A stretch of DNA of 6,100 nt, taken from positions 1 to 6,100 of the forward strand of contig DCGE01000195.1 in NCBI GenBank assembly GCA_002314525.1. The letters run 5' to 3'. The number at the start of each line of letters is the position of its first letter. Positions within the stretch are counted from its first letter, which is position 1. Shown here in pieces: positions 1 to 5,566 of this stretch. A program made the translations under genes and the position numbers. The stretch is from Prevotellaceae bacterium UBA1786 (lineage in GTDB: Bacteria > Bacteroidota > Bacteroidia > Bacteroidales > Bacteroidaceae). The notes beneath the pieces are model-generated. The model had not been told where the DNA came from. It did not search any database and saw nothing but the letters and a program-made list of their open reading frames with translations.

Positions 1-5
1 GTGCG

Positions 6-569
6 TCAGTGCGGTGGCTGGGGTGCGGTGGCGGCGGTGAGAGGGTCGGCTGTCTTGGGTATGCGTATGAGGCCTCCGGAACCGAACTGTATGTTGATGA
101 CGTCGTCGGTGTCGTCGATGTTGAAGCGGTCGTTCTCGTAGATGTCGGCCACTTCGGCGAAGTCGGGTTCCAGACGTATGCGCATCATGTGGTTGCTGAT
201 GTCGCTGCTGAGCGATGTGTAGAGGCGTGATGAACCGAAGTCGCCGCGGATGTAGGCCTTCATGAGGCGTTGGTCGTCCTTGCGTTCGTCGGCGGTGAGC
301 TGGTCGTCGGGCTTCCATGACCTGAGTACGCTGCGGGGACTGATGAAGTAGAGGTCGATGAAGTTGCCGAAGGTGGACACCGCCACGCTGCAGTCGTCGA
401 GCACCATGGAGTGGCCGTGGCAGTTTACGATGATGCCCATCACGCGTCGGATGGTTGACCTGACCTGTTCGCCGACCGTCTCGGTGATCTCGTTGATGGC
501 CCTGGCCGAGTGCATGTATCGGTCGTAGGCCTGTAGGATGGAATCCTTGTTCAATTTGTTCTTTTGCAT
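6..569 (-). CDS. Hypothetical protein, 187 aa, downstream of the primase/helicase operon
   Basis: I do not recognise the family. The frame can be extended upstream to a GTG at 663-665, but that extension runs through an intrinsic terminator and a promoter. I therefore start at the ATG at 567-569 (protein begins MQKNKLNKDS), about 20 bases downstream of the expected transcription start. The stop is TGA at 6-8. Residues 1-45 look helical and charged. Residues 45-80 look like beta strands (GIIVNCHGHSMVLDD, then FIDLYFISPRS). Residues 85-108 are charged and helical. Residues 134-160 are acidic (EPDFAEVADIYENDRF, DDTDD), and the tail is Pro/Ala/Thr-rich. No signal peptide or membrane segment is visible, so it is probably cytoplasmic. 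It has its own promoter and lies beyond the operon's terminator, so it is probably transcribed separately. Its G+C-rich base composition resembles the VapE gene. An accessory role with the replication module is only a guess. Confidence 0.6.
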   Translation of the reverse strand: MQKNKLNKDSILQAYDRYMHSARAINEITETVGEQVRSTIRRVMGIIVNCHGHSMVLDDCSVAVSTFGNFIDLYFISPRSVLRSWKPDDQLTADERKDDQRLMKAYIRGDFGSSRLYTSLSSDISNHMMRIRLEPDFAEVADIYENDRFNIDDTDDVINIQFGSGGLIRIPKTADPLTAATAPQPPH

Positions 570-597
570 AGAGAATGGTATTTTTATTTCTTCACCG

Positions 598-630
598 GCA
601 AAGATACGAAATCCGGAAGGGGGGTCGCAA
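598..630 (-). promoter_or_regulatory. Bacteroidota-type promoter of the 187-aa gene
   Basis: On the minus strand TATCTTTGC (598-606) matches the TAnnTTTG -7 box of Bacteroidota. A TTG (628-630) lies 21 bases upstream as the -33 element. The expected start leaves a 5' leader of about 20 bases before the ATG at 567-569. This promoter decides the start codon, because an upstream start would put codons inside it. No Shine-Dalgarno sequence is obvious, which is common in this phylum. Confidence 0.6.
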
Positions 631-654
631 GTTTTCGGGAGAGTTTTTGTGCAC

Positions 655-694
655 AAAAAAAACACCCCCTCCAGAGTATGTTCTGAGGGGGGTG
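655..694 (-). terminator. Rho-independent terminator of the BT4734-like/VapE operon
   Basis: The arms 663-675 and 682-694 pair: CACCCCCT plus CAGA against TCTG plus AGGGGGGTG, with one bulged base on each side and a 6-base loop. Read on the minus strand, the hairpin is followed directly by eight T residues (A run at 655-662 on the plus strand). The plus-strand side has no T run, so it acts in one direction only. It lies about 135 bases after the VapE stop codon and separates that operon from the promoter of the 187-aa gene. Confidence 0.8.
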
Positions 695-793
695 GGGACG
701 GCGGGGACGGCTGGTTCTATATCTTTATATTTATTATATAAGCATTCATGTCTTTTCACGAAAGTTATAGAATCCATCTACCCCGCCGTCCCC
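694..793. repeat. 13-bp perfect inverted repeat with nested arms, containing a tandem GGGGACGGC
   Basis: GGGGACGGCGGGG (694-706) is perfectly complementary to CCCCGCCGTCCCC (781-793). Inside it, TTCTATA (715-721) pairs with TATAGAA (766-772), flanked by GG and CC that can extend the stem around a bulge. The left arm also contains a direct tandem repeat of GGGGACGGC (694-702 and 703-711). In the minus-strand transcript this forms a long imperfect hairpin in the 3' untranslated region, ending where the terminator stem begins. It could be a 3'-end stabiliser, a small RNA, or a DNA-level site such as a replication hairpin. The sequence alone does not decide. Confidence 0.65.
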
Positions 794-828
794 CGTGACT
801 ATGTATTTCTTGTATTGCCTATCGTTTG

Positions 829-2439
829 TCACGGTTCTGATACATCCATCGCCATGATTTTCTGATTGCTTACACGGCGTTCGCCATCGAGTTTCTCAAC
901 ACAGAACCCACGTACGCCATGACTCTTCCTTGGCGTGTAACCCAGTTTCTTCATCGCAACACCTATCTGCTGGGGCTTGATCTGGAGATTGGATGCTGGT
1001 GAACAGAACTCAAGAATCTCGGTGGCAGTCATGAAGAGGCCGTGGTTGGAGCCTTCGGGCATGATGAAATAGCTCTGGACGAGTTCTACGGCTGGGTCGG
1101 GCACTTCGAACGAGCGGTTGCGCTGGTCGATGTTCTTGATGTCGTCGGTGTCGAAGTAGTAGCGGAAGCCTGAGTGGATGAGGTTGACGGCTTGGGAGTA
1201 CATGCCCTCGTATGGTATTTCGGCCGTGAATGGTGAGTCGATGCTCACGACGCTGAACACGAGCCAGCGGCGGTTGCCGGTACGGTCAGTGAGCAGGTAC
1301 TGGTTGTTGCCCGAACCGCAGAACGATGCTATGCGGCGGCGGCATATCTTCGTGCGGCCGTAGGCAGGACGTTCGTTGCTTGATACTGCGGTGGTCAGCG
1401 CCTTCAGTTGGTTGAGTTCGGCAGGTGTCATGGCATCGAGTTCTTCGAGATTGATGACGGGATGCTGCGAGATGGACACACGGTCATCCTTGGTCATCTG
1501 CGAACAGTCCATCTTCGTGGAACGGTAGTCGATGAGTTCGGGCGGCAGTATGGCATTGAGCCACGAACTCTTGTAGATGCCCTGAGCACCTATGAGCACC
1601 AGTATCTGTTGGTTGATGCCGCGGTCCATCCACATGGCCACCATCGACACGAACCATTTGCGGAAGTCATCACGGAACTCCTCGTCATGGCCGTCGGTAT
1701 GGACCATGGAAGCGAACTGGCCGATATAGTCGGTGTCGCCCTCGGTCCACTGCGGCAGCGACGACAGGTAGGAACGGAGTGCGTCGTACTGCGGCGAGAA
1801 GTCGGAGTTGATGACGGCCCATACGGTATTGGGACTGATCTTCATCCCACCCTCACACATACGCCGCCAGAGGGTGTTGGCCACGTAGTCATCGACGCGC
1901 GTCCACTGTTCACGCCCCTTTTCCTTCCACTCTATGCACTCACGGATGATGTTGTACCGCCACTCGCCCTCCTCCCGGAGGAAGGCGACGACGGAGTCAA
2001 TCTTGGCCTTTGAAGCATCACCACAGCCATCACCACTCCGTTCACCCACCTTCTTATTACTTGTGTGCGTGCGCGAGGGGTCGATGCCGTGGTCCTTGGC
2101 AATACGGAAGAACGTGGCGATGGTCACCTCCCCACGCCCGGTGCGGAGGATGTTCGTGTACTTGTCGTCGCACTCGGCGAGGTTGTAGCCGCCGTTGTGC
2201 TGGCTGACCTCGTGGAAGTAGTTGCGGCCGCCTTCGCCGAACTCGCTGGCCAGGGCCATACCTACGTGCAGCCAGTTGTCGTAGCCATCGGTGATGTCGA
2301 TGCCGCCCTCGCGGCACTGACGGATCACGTCGCACACCTGACTGTGGATGTCACTGTTGTCGGAAGCAGCCTTCACCGGCTGCTGAGCAGGTCTCTGGAC
2401 ACTGGCCCAGAGACGTGCATCAAACTTATACTTACTCAT
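829..2439 (-). CDS. VapE-type primase-helicase with PriCT-2-like N-terminus and DUF3874-like C-terminus
   Basis: This 536-residue protein looks like the helicase half of a Bacteroidales replication module. Residues about 31-120 fit a PriCT-2-like primase C-terminal domain (WLHVGMALASEF, YNLAECDDKY, TIATFFRIAKDHGI). Residues about 145-400 fit the virulence-associated E P-loop ATPase. It has a Walker A-like loop GAQGIYKSS (284-292), a Walker B-like VINLEELD (328-335), and a GSGNNQ...LLTDRTGNRRWLVF block (375-395) shared with D5-type superfamily 3 helicases. Residues about 465-517 (TATEILEFC, GVAMKKLGY, GVRGFCVEKL) look like a small winged-helix end of the DUF3874 type. It should bind ATP and unwind DNA in the cytoplasm. 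The Walker A loop has Tyr where Gly normally precedes the Lys. Its ATG overlaps the end of the preceding gene by 8 bases, implying translational coupling. The frame is intact. Confidence 0.87.
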   Translation of the reverse strand: MSKYKFDARLWASVQRPAQQPVKAASDNSDIHSQVCDVIRQCREGGIDITDGYDNWLHVGMALASEFGEGGRNYFHEVSQHNGGYNLAECDDKYTNILRTGRGEVTIATFFRIAKDHGIDPSRTHTSNKKVGERSGDGCGDASKAKIDSVVAFLREEGEWRYNIIRECIEWKEKGREQWTRVDDYVANTLWRRMCEGGMKISPNTVWAVINSDFSPQYDALRSYLSSLPQWTEGDTDYIGQFASMVHTDGHDEEFRDDFRKWFVSMVAMWMDRGINQQILVLIGAQGIYKSSWLNAILPPELIDYRSTKMDCSQMTKDDRVSISQHPVINLEELDAMTPAELNQLKALTTAVSSNERPAYGRTKICRRRIASFCGSGNNQYLLTDRTGNRRWLVFSVVSIDSPFTAEIPYEGMYSQAVNLIHSGFRYYFDTDDIKNIDQRNRSFEVPDPAVELVQSYFIMPEGSNHGLFMTATEILEFCSPASNLQIKPQQIGVAMKKLGYTPRKSHGVRGFCVEKLDGERRVSNQKIMAMDVSEP

Positions 2440-3028
2440 GATTCTTTAAGTATATCGGATTTATAAAACATTCTGCGTCATAGCAGAGAAAACAAAGCCG
2501 CGCGACGTCCTTGCCCGACGGATCGGGACCGTGGCCGTGGACCGACTCAATGTATTTGCAGAGATTCCGGAAGAACTCAGCCCGACTCATGCCGCACCAG
2601 TCCTCAACCTCGATGACCCACTTCACTCCCCTGCCCGAAGGACTGACGAAGAGCAGCTGAGTATCGAAACACTCATCACTGAGCAACGACCGCTTCAGCC
2701 GCATGACATCCACCTCGTCGCCCACATCGTCGAAGTCGAGCACCAGCAGGTTGTTCACCTCCTTCACACCAGCCTCGTTGCGATACGTGAACGTGGCAGA
2801 GAAAGTGACCGCAGGAAAATTCACGAGCTTGAACCTGCTTGCATTATCCCTGCCGAACTTCCTTTTCCGAAACTCCTCGGTCTGGTTCCGAAGACTCTCG
2901 CCTGTTATCAACCCATACACATCCTGGAGTGTGTATTCTCCTGACGGCCTATTCTGAGGATAGGCCTTGTCCCCTTGCATGTACCCCTTTTTATAAAAGG
3001 AGAAATGGGGAAGTTTTACGTTGTCCAT
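2432..3028 (-). CDS. BT4734-like (VirE N-terminal domain) primase-like protein
   Basis: This 198-residue protein matches the BT4734-like/VirE-N family, an archaeo-eukaryotic-primase-like fold usually found N-terminal to, or just upstream of, VapE-type helicases in Bacteroidales. The visible motifs are LLVLDFDDV (94-102, acidic metal-binding motif I), SPSGRGVKWVIE (129-140, motif II region, with Lys where classical primases carry His), and D169 plus D174-VARLCF-LCYD184 (motif III region) ending in NP. It presumably primes or assists DNA synthesis with the helicase encoded next, but catalysis is not certain because of the motif II change. The start ATG (3026-3028) follows a TATATTTGC -7 box by about 25 bases. 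The stop TAA (2432-2434) lies inside the start of the VapE gene (ATGAGTAA shared). In many relatives I recall, this domain is fused to the helicase; here it is a separate gene. Confidence 0.85.
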   Translation of the reverse strand: MDNVKLPHFSFYKKGYMQGDKAYPQNRPSGEYTLQDVYGLITGESLRNQTEEFRKRKFGRDNASRFKLVNFPAVTFSATFTYRNEAGVKEVNNLLVLDFDDVGDEVDVMRLKRSLLSDECFDTQLLFVSPSGRGVKWVIEVEDWCGMSRAEFFRNLCKYIESVHGHGPDPSGKDVARLCFLCYDAECFINPIYLKNHE

Positions 3029-3053
3029 CTTACTTAAAGTTTAGAAATGGACT

Positions 3054-3062
3054 GCAAATATA
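3054..3062 (-). promoter_or_regulatory. -7 box of the BT4734-like/VapE operon
   Basis: TATATTTGC on the minus strand matches TAnnTTTG and lies 25 bases before the ATG. No TTG is found at the usual -33 distance; that position falls inside the hairpin at 3070-3112. The promoter may therefore be weak, or may need an activator or be blocked by a factor binding the palindrome. Confidence 0.5.
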
Positions 3063-3068
3063 TACGTC

Positions 3069-3112
3069 AAAAACACGGCATCCGGAAATCGATGTTCCTG
3101 ATACCGTGTTTT
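3069..3112 (-). terminator. Near-perfect 18-bp hairpin, probable terminator after the 251-aa gene
   Basis: Arms 3070-3087 and 3095-3112 pair around a 7-base loop. In minus-strand RNA, 17 of 18 positions pair, counting one G-U pair. The stem ends in five U residues (3073-3069). The plus-strand reading has two mismatches and four T residues, so it fits minus-strand use better. It lies 150 bases beyond the 251-aa gene's stop and only 7 bases upstream of the next -7 box. It would therefore insulate the replication operon from upstream transcription, and it could also be an operator. Confidence 0.55.
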
Positions 3113-3121
3113 GGTGTGTTC

Positions 3122-3248
3122 ATTACCGAGTTTTCGAGTATGAACCGATTTGGCATATCGCCGTACAATACCGTACGATGCCTATTTGAATTTTTTTTGA
3201 AGATTTTTTCTCATTACCTAGTTTGTGCAAAGGTGATTACCGAGTTTT
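3122..3248. repeat. Three iteron-like copies of ATTACCGAGTTT
   Basis: ATTACCGAGTTTT occurs at 3122-3134 and again at 3236-3248. A one-base variant, ATTACCTAGTTT, lies at 3213-3224. The last two copies start 23 bases apart, close to two helical turns. All are in the same orientation within about 130 bases and in non-coding DNA directly upstream of the replication operon. Iterated sites here could bind a replication or regulatory protein, but three copies of 12-13 bases in AT-rich DNA are modest evidence. Confidence 0.4.
3152..3182. repeat. Inverted repeat GGCAT...ATGCC with inner CGTAC/GTACG stem
   Basis: GGCAT (3152-3156) pairs with ATGCC (3178-3182), and inside it CGTAC (3162-3166) pairs with GTACG (3173-3177) around a 6-base loop. 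Five bases are unpaired on the left side. On the plus strand it is followed by an 8-T run (3191-3198), so it could terminate plus-strand transcription, although no plus-strand gene precedes it here. It lies between iteron-like copies 1 and 2. Confidence 0.35.
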
Positions 3249-3262
3249 TGCTGATATATGGT

Positions 3263-4018
3263 CTATTTGAAGTATGACTCAAAACCATGTATACGGACTG
3301 AGCGACTCGCTGTAGTTTTATCTAATTGACTTGGGGTATACTCTAATCCATTTTTATTGACGAACATCAAGGATGTCTTCTGCCAAATGTTATTTTGTGA
3401 GTCAGAGTCCATGTATGGTTTCAATTCTTTCATGAAACCGACTAATTCATTTATGTGGCCTTTCCATATTATCTTATCTGTGATAATGTTTCCCTTGAAT
3501 ATAGAAATAAACAAATCCATGCTTGTTTCTTTCTCTATTAAGTCCTGATCTTTCAGATCATCACACATAATACTGAGAGTTTCTTTATCGCATTTAAGCC
3601 TGATGCCCTTCAGGAACTTTTTCGCGCCATCAGTTGGTTGAATGCAATGCATATTTATATAATTCTGCATGTATTCTTCAGTAGGTTCTTCTACATTGTT
3701 ACCATTCATTTTCAACTGCTGACGATAGAATTCACTCCTTGCTTCTGCCCTTAGATATTTTTCTGCAATGTATTTCAGCCGTATTTTGTAATTGGTGTAC
3801 GACTTTGAGGAATCGGTAAGAAATTCAGGGATATGTTTCGCAAGTTCTTTGACAGCATTCAATACGATATTGATACCTTTCTTTATGTCCCTTATATCCT
3901 TCTTTATGTCTTTAATGGGATTTGCCTGACGACTAACGGTAGCAGAGTCCTTTGCAGAGTCCTCGTAGCACTCCGCAAAGATATCTCTCATCATTTTGTC
4001 ATCGGCAAGTTTAGCCAT
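3263..4018 (-). CDS. Hypothetical helical protein, 251 aa
   Basis: I do not recognise the family with confidence. The N-terminal part (about 31-65) is a Lys/Asp-rich amphipathic stretch with repeated DIKK spacing, likely a coiled coil. Residues 70-105 are also helical and basic (KIRLKYIAEKYLRAEARSEF). The C-terminal part (about 165-235) has IIWKGHINELVGFMKEL followed by W212, then FVNKNGLEYTPSQL. This resembles a C-terminal pattern in several Bacteroidales accessory or regulatory proteins, where it may be a DNA-binding or adaptor domain; that resemblance is from memory. There is no signal peptide or membrane helix. The gene is clearly more AT-rich than the VapE operon beside it, which suggests a different origin. 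It is in the same orientation as the replication operon but is separated from it by a 234-base region with a terminator-like hairpin. Start ATG at 4016-4018, stop TAG at 3263-3265. Confidence 0.75.
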   Translation of the reverse strand: MAKLADDKMMRDIFAECYEDSAKDSATVSRQANPIKDIKKDIRDIKKGINIVLNAVKELAKHIPEFLTDSSKSYTNYKIRLKYIAEKYLRAEARSEFYRQQLKMNGNNVEEPTEEYMQNYINMHCIQPTDGAKKFLKGIRLKCDKETLSIMCDDLKDQDLIEKETSMDLFISIFKGNIITDKIIWKGHINELVGFMKELKPYMDSDSQNNIWQKTSLMFVNKNGLEYTPSQLDKTTASRSVRIHGFESYFK

Positions 4019-4048
4019 TTTCTCTTATTTTAATTTGTTTTTGGTAGT

Positions 4049-4065
4049 GGCCTACAATATAGGCC
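4049..4065. repeat. GGCCTA-N5-TAGGCC palindrome upstream of the 251-aa gene
   Basis: Perfect 6-base arms (4049-4054 and 4060-4065) around CAATA, about 30 bases upstream of the ATG of the 251-aa gene. The symmetry, short spacer and position fit an operator for a dimeric regulator, or a small hairpin in the mRNA leader. No TAnnTTTG box is visible close to this start codon. Confidence 0.4.
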
Positions 4066-4150
4066 GTTATAAGTGAGAATTCAGATAACTGAAAACCATT
4101 CAATATTGGCTGTCATTATTACATAACAAGCCCATAAGAGTACTGATTTC

Positions 4151-4492
4151 TCAGTGCCTGTTTGCATCGGTATGACATACATGTCCTGTTGATGCGAAAT
4201 TATTTTTTGGTTGTGTGTATCTGGATGCTATGAGACATCTTACATACAGCACAATGATTTTCCCATTCCGTCGATTGTGATGTTCAGTTTTTGAGTTAAT
4301 GCATTGCCATAATTGTAACCTGTAATCCATTTTCATCTCATAACACCCAAATGCTTGGCGAGGTTTCGCTGTGTGGCGCATTTGAAATGTAAAAATCCCT
4401 ACAAGGTCAAAATACTCTCTTGGTATTTTCACACTGCCTTGTAAAGCCATTTCCGAAAATGAAAAATGACCCTTTTGATGTTTTTTCGTCAA
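4151..4492 (-). CDS. Doubtful small ORF, 113 codons, behind a consensus promoter
   Basis: The open frame starts at ATG 4490-4492, about 10 bases after the expected transcription start of a consensus promoter, and stops at TGA 4151-4153. The first 35 residues look protein-like (FSFSEMALQGSVKIPREYFDLVGIFTF). The rest is rich in His, Cys, Asn and Gln with no clear fold, so the frame may be an eroded gene or chance. The other two minus-strand frames close quickly after the plausible part, so a simple frameshift does not rescue a longer protein. The alternative is that this stretch is the long 5' leader of the 251-aa gene. I do not recognise a family. Confidence 0.3.
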   Translation of the reverse strand: MTKKHQKGHFSFSEMALQGSVKIPREYFDLVGIFTFQMRHTAKPRQAFGCYEMKMDYRLQLWQCINSKTEHHNRRNGKIIVLYVRCLIASRYTQPKNNFASTGHVCHTDANRH

Positions 4493-4508
4493 TTTTCGTT
4501 ATTCGCTT

Positions 4509-4540
4509 GCAAAGGTAACTTTTTTTTATGATATCTCCAA
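4509..4540 (-). promoter_or_regulatory. Consensus Bacteroidota promoter 490 bases upstream of the 251-aa gene
   Basis: On the minus strand TACCTTTGC (4509-4517) is a full match to TAnnTTTG, and TTG (4538-4540) sits exactly 20 bases upstream. It would drive the 113-codon ORF. Because no clear promoter lies nearer to the 251-aa gene, it could also drive that gene through a leader of nearly 500 bases. Confidence 0.6.
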
Positions 4541-4811
4541 GTTATTTTTAGGTAATTTTATTAAAATAATTAACGCATCCATTTTTCCATTGTCATGTCA
4601 TCGTTTTTTATTATACATGCGATGGCGTGATTTGGTTATACACGACTATTCATGACTTTCAGAGCACAAAAATAGGGAATCCGTTTTGTATGGCAAAGGA
4701 CAAAAATGCATTCCTGATTATCAACACATTAACATGAAAAGTATTGCTATATGTAGGAAACAGGTGGACAATTATGGAGTCAGTCCGCAAAGTGATTGAC
4801 AATAGGCAAAC
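4541..4811. other. AT-rich intergenic DNA, no supported gene
   Basis: This lies between the consensus promoter on one side and the EamA gene's terminator on the other. I find only tiny frames, for example ATG 4734-4736 to TGA 4797-4799 (21 codons) on the plus strand. There is no promoter box in front of them, no recognisable peptide and no structured RNA that I can support. Confidence 0.55.
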
Positions 4812-4860
4812 AAAAAAAGGCTAAACATCAACCAATGTTTGCTTTGATTGTATCATAGCC
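4812..4860 (-). terminator. Probable terminator of the EamA gene
   Basis: On the minus strand, GGCTA (4856-4860) pairs with TAGCC (4819-4823), with an inner stem CAATCAA/TTGGTTG (one G-U pair). The outer stem is followed immediately by seven T residues (A run 4812-4818). An alternative stem is AAACAT/ATGTTT (4823-4828 and 4835-4840). It begins 38 bases after the EamA stop codon. Confidence 0.55.
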
Positions 4861-4897
4861 GACTATCAATCAAGGTAGCCGGCTGTATCAGCATTCG

Positions 4898-5338
4898 CTA
4901 CAATATCATAATTGTTGTTCCTGCCAAAATCAGCAAAGAGCCTAACAAGGTCTTCCATGTCAATGCTTCGCCTAAGAATATTGCAGCGAATGCGATTGTC
5001 AGAAGCAGGCTGCATTTGTCGACTGGTACAACCTTGGAGACATCTCCAATCTTGATTGCGTAGAAATAGCATAGCCATGATGCGCCTGTGGCAAGTCCTG
5101 ACAGGATGAGAAACATCCAGCTGCGCGGAGAAATGGAGGAGATTGCCGGCAGGACTCCTGCACCATTGTTTTTCGTGGTAAGAAATACCATACCCCATGC
5201 CATGACAAGTACGACTACAGTACGTATTGCTGTTGCAAGATTTGATTCGACTCCATCAATCCCTATCTTGGCAAGAATGGATGTCGCAGCGGCAAATACC
5301 GCTGAAAGGAGAGCAAATAGAAACCACATTTTTTTCAT
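4898..5338 (-). CDS. Single-domain EamA/DMT-family membrane transporter
   Basis: At 146 residues this is half the length of classical 10-helix EamA transporters and carries one EamA repeat. Five hydrophobic segments lie at about 5-23, 35-54, 73-93, 107-123 and 130-146, so it is an inner-membrane protein. Residues 85-125 carry the family pattern: GASWLCYFYAIKIGDVSKVVPVDK, then a hydrophobic stretch and FLGE (121-124) before the last helix. Half-size members presumably pair, like small multidrug-resistance proteins. The substrate cannot be read from the sequence. The start ATG (5336-5338, MKKMW) follows a -7 box by about 26 bases; a second in-frame ATG is at codon 4. The stop is TAG at 4898-4900. 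It has its own promoter and terminator, so it is probably monocistronic and is divergent from the S9 peptidase gene. Confidence 0.85.
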   Translation of the reverse strand: MKKMWFLFALLSAVFAAATSILAKIGIDGVESNLATAIRTVVVLVMAWGMVFLTTKNNGAGVLPAISSISPRSWMFLILSGLATGASWLCYFYAIKIGDVSKVVPVDKCSLLLTIAFAAIFLGEALTWKTLLGSLLILAGTTIMIL

Positions 5339-5364
5339 TTAAGTTTATCAATTGTCTTTATGGC

Positions 5365-5396
5365 GCAAAGTTAAACAATTATGGCGAATTGGACAA
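5365..5396 (-). promoter_or_regulatory. Bacteroidota promoter of the EamA gene
   Basis: On the minus strand TAACTTTGC (5365-5373) fits TAnnTTTG, and TTG (5394-5396) lies 20 bases upstream. This is the same spacing as the promoter at 4509-4540. The expected leader is about 20 bases. Confidence 0.65.
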
Positions 5397-5404
5397 ATAA
5401 TTAT

Positions 5405-5555
5405 GGGTTAAGGGTTAAAGGTGAGAGGAGCCTCTCCCCGGCCCTCCCCTGAAGGGAAGGGAGAATAAGGGTGAGAGACGAGAGGTGAAACTAATGGGTT
5501 GGCGCGGCGGGAAAGTCTGAAGCCAGAAGCCAGAAGCCAAAAATTGATTTTTTGG
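5405..5555. repeat. Palindromic and tandem-repeat patch between divergent promoters
   Basis: It contains GGGTTAA twice in tandem (5405-5418). A C/G-rich hairpin follows, with CCCTCCCCT (5442-5450) against AGGGAAGGG (5453-5461), one mismatch and a TGAA loop, and outer arms CTCTC (5432-5436) and GAGAG (5473-5477). Next come three perfect tandem copies of GAAGCCA (5519-5539), then an A/T hairpin CCAAAAA-TTGA-TTTTTTGG (5537-5555). The C/G-rich part resembles dispersed palindromic elements that I recall from Bacteroidales intergenic regions. No supported gene lies here. Confidence 0.5.
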
Positions 5556-5566
5556 AAGGAAAAAAC

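Noticed and set aside
687..710. Possible G-quadruplex on the plus strand
   Set aside because: Only three separate runs of four or more G are present, with a GG at the end, so a stable three-layer quadruplex is not supported. The inverted-repeat pairing explains the G-richness.
592..777. Minus-strand frame of 61 codons containing a PAVPAVP stretch
   Set aside because: It spans the inverted repeat and the terminator, and the PAVPAVP comes from reading the tandem GGGGACGGC as codons. It would continue through the terminator into the next promoter.
538..865. Overlapping plus-strand frames across the 570-830 control region
   Set aside because: They run through a promoter, a terminator and an inverted repeat on the other strand, and have no promoter or recognisable protein.
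1408..2013. Long plus-strand open frame of about 200 codons
   Set aside because: It lies wholly opposite the VapE gene, which has clear helicase motifs. High G+C codons in that gene keep the opposite strand open. No promoter precedes it and its translation has no fold-like features.
3227..3235. CACCTTTGC on the minus strand as a second -7 box for the replication operon
   Set aside because: The first base does not match TAnnTTTG and no TTG lies at the right distance. It is also upstream of the terminator-like hairpin.
4734..4799. 21-codon plus-strand frame in the AT-rich gap
   Set aside because: There is no promoter box and no recognisable peptide, and frames of this length are expected by chance.
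4866..5198. Second minus-strand frame and plus-strand frames overlapping the EamA gene
   Set aside because: The EamA frame has five regular hydrophobic segments and family motifs plus a promoter. The overlapping frames are Cys/Arg/Gln-rich by-products.
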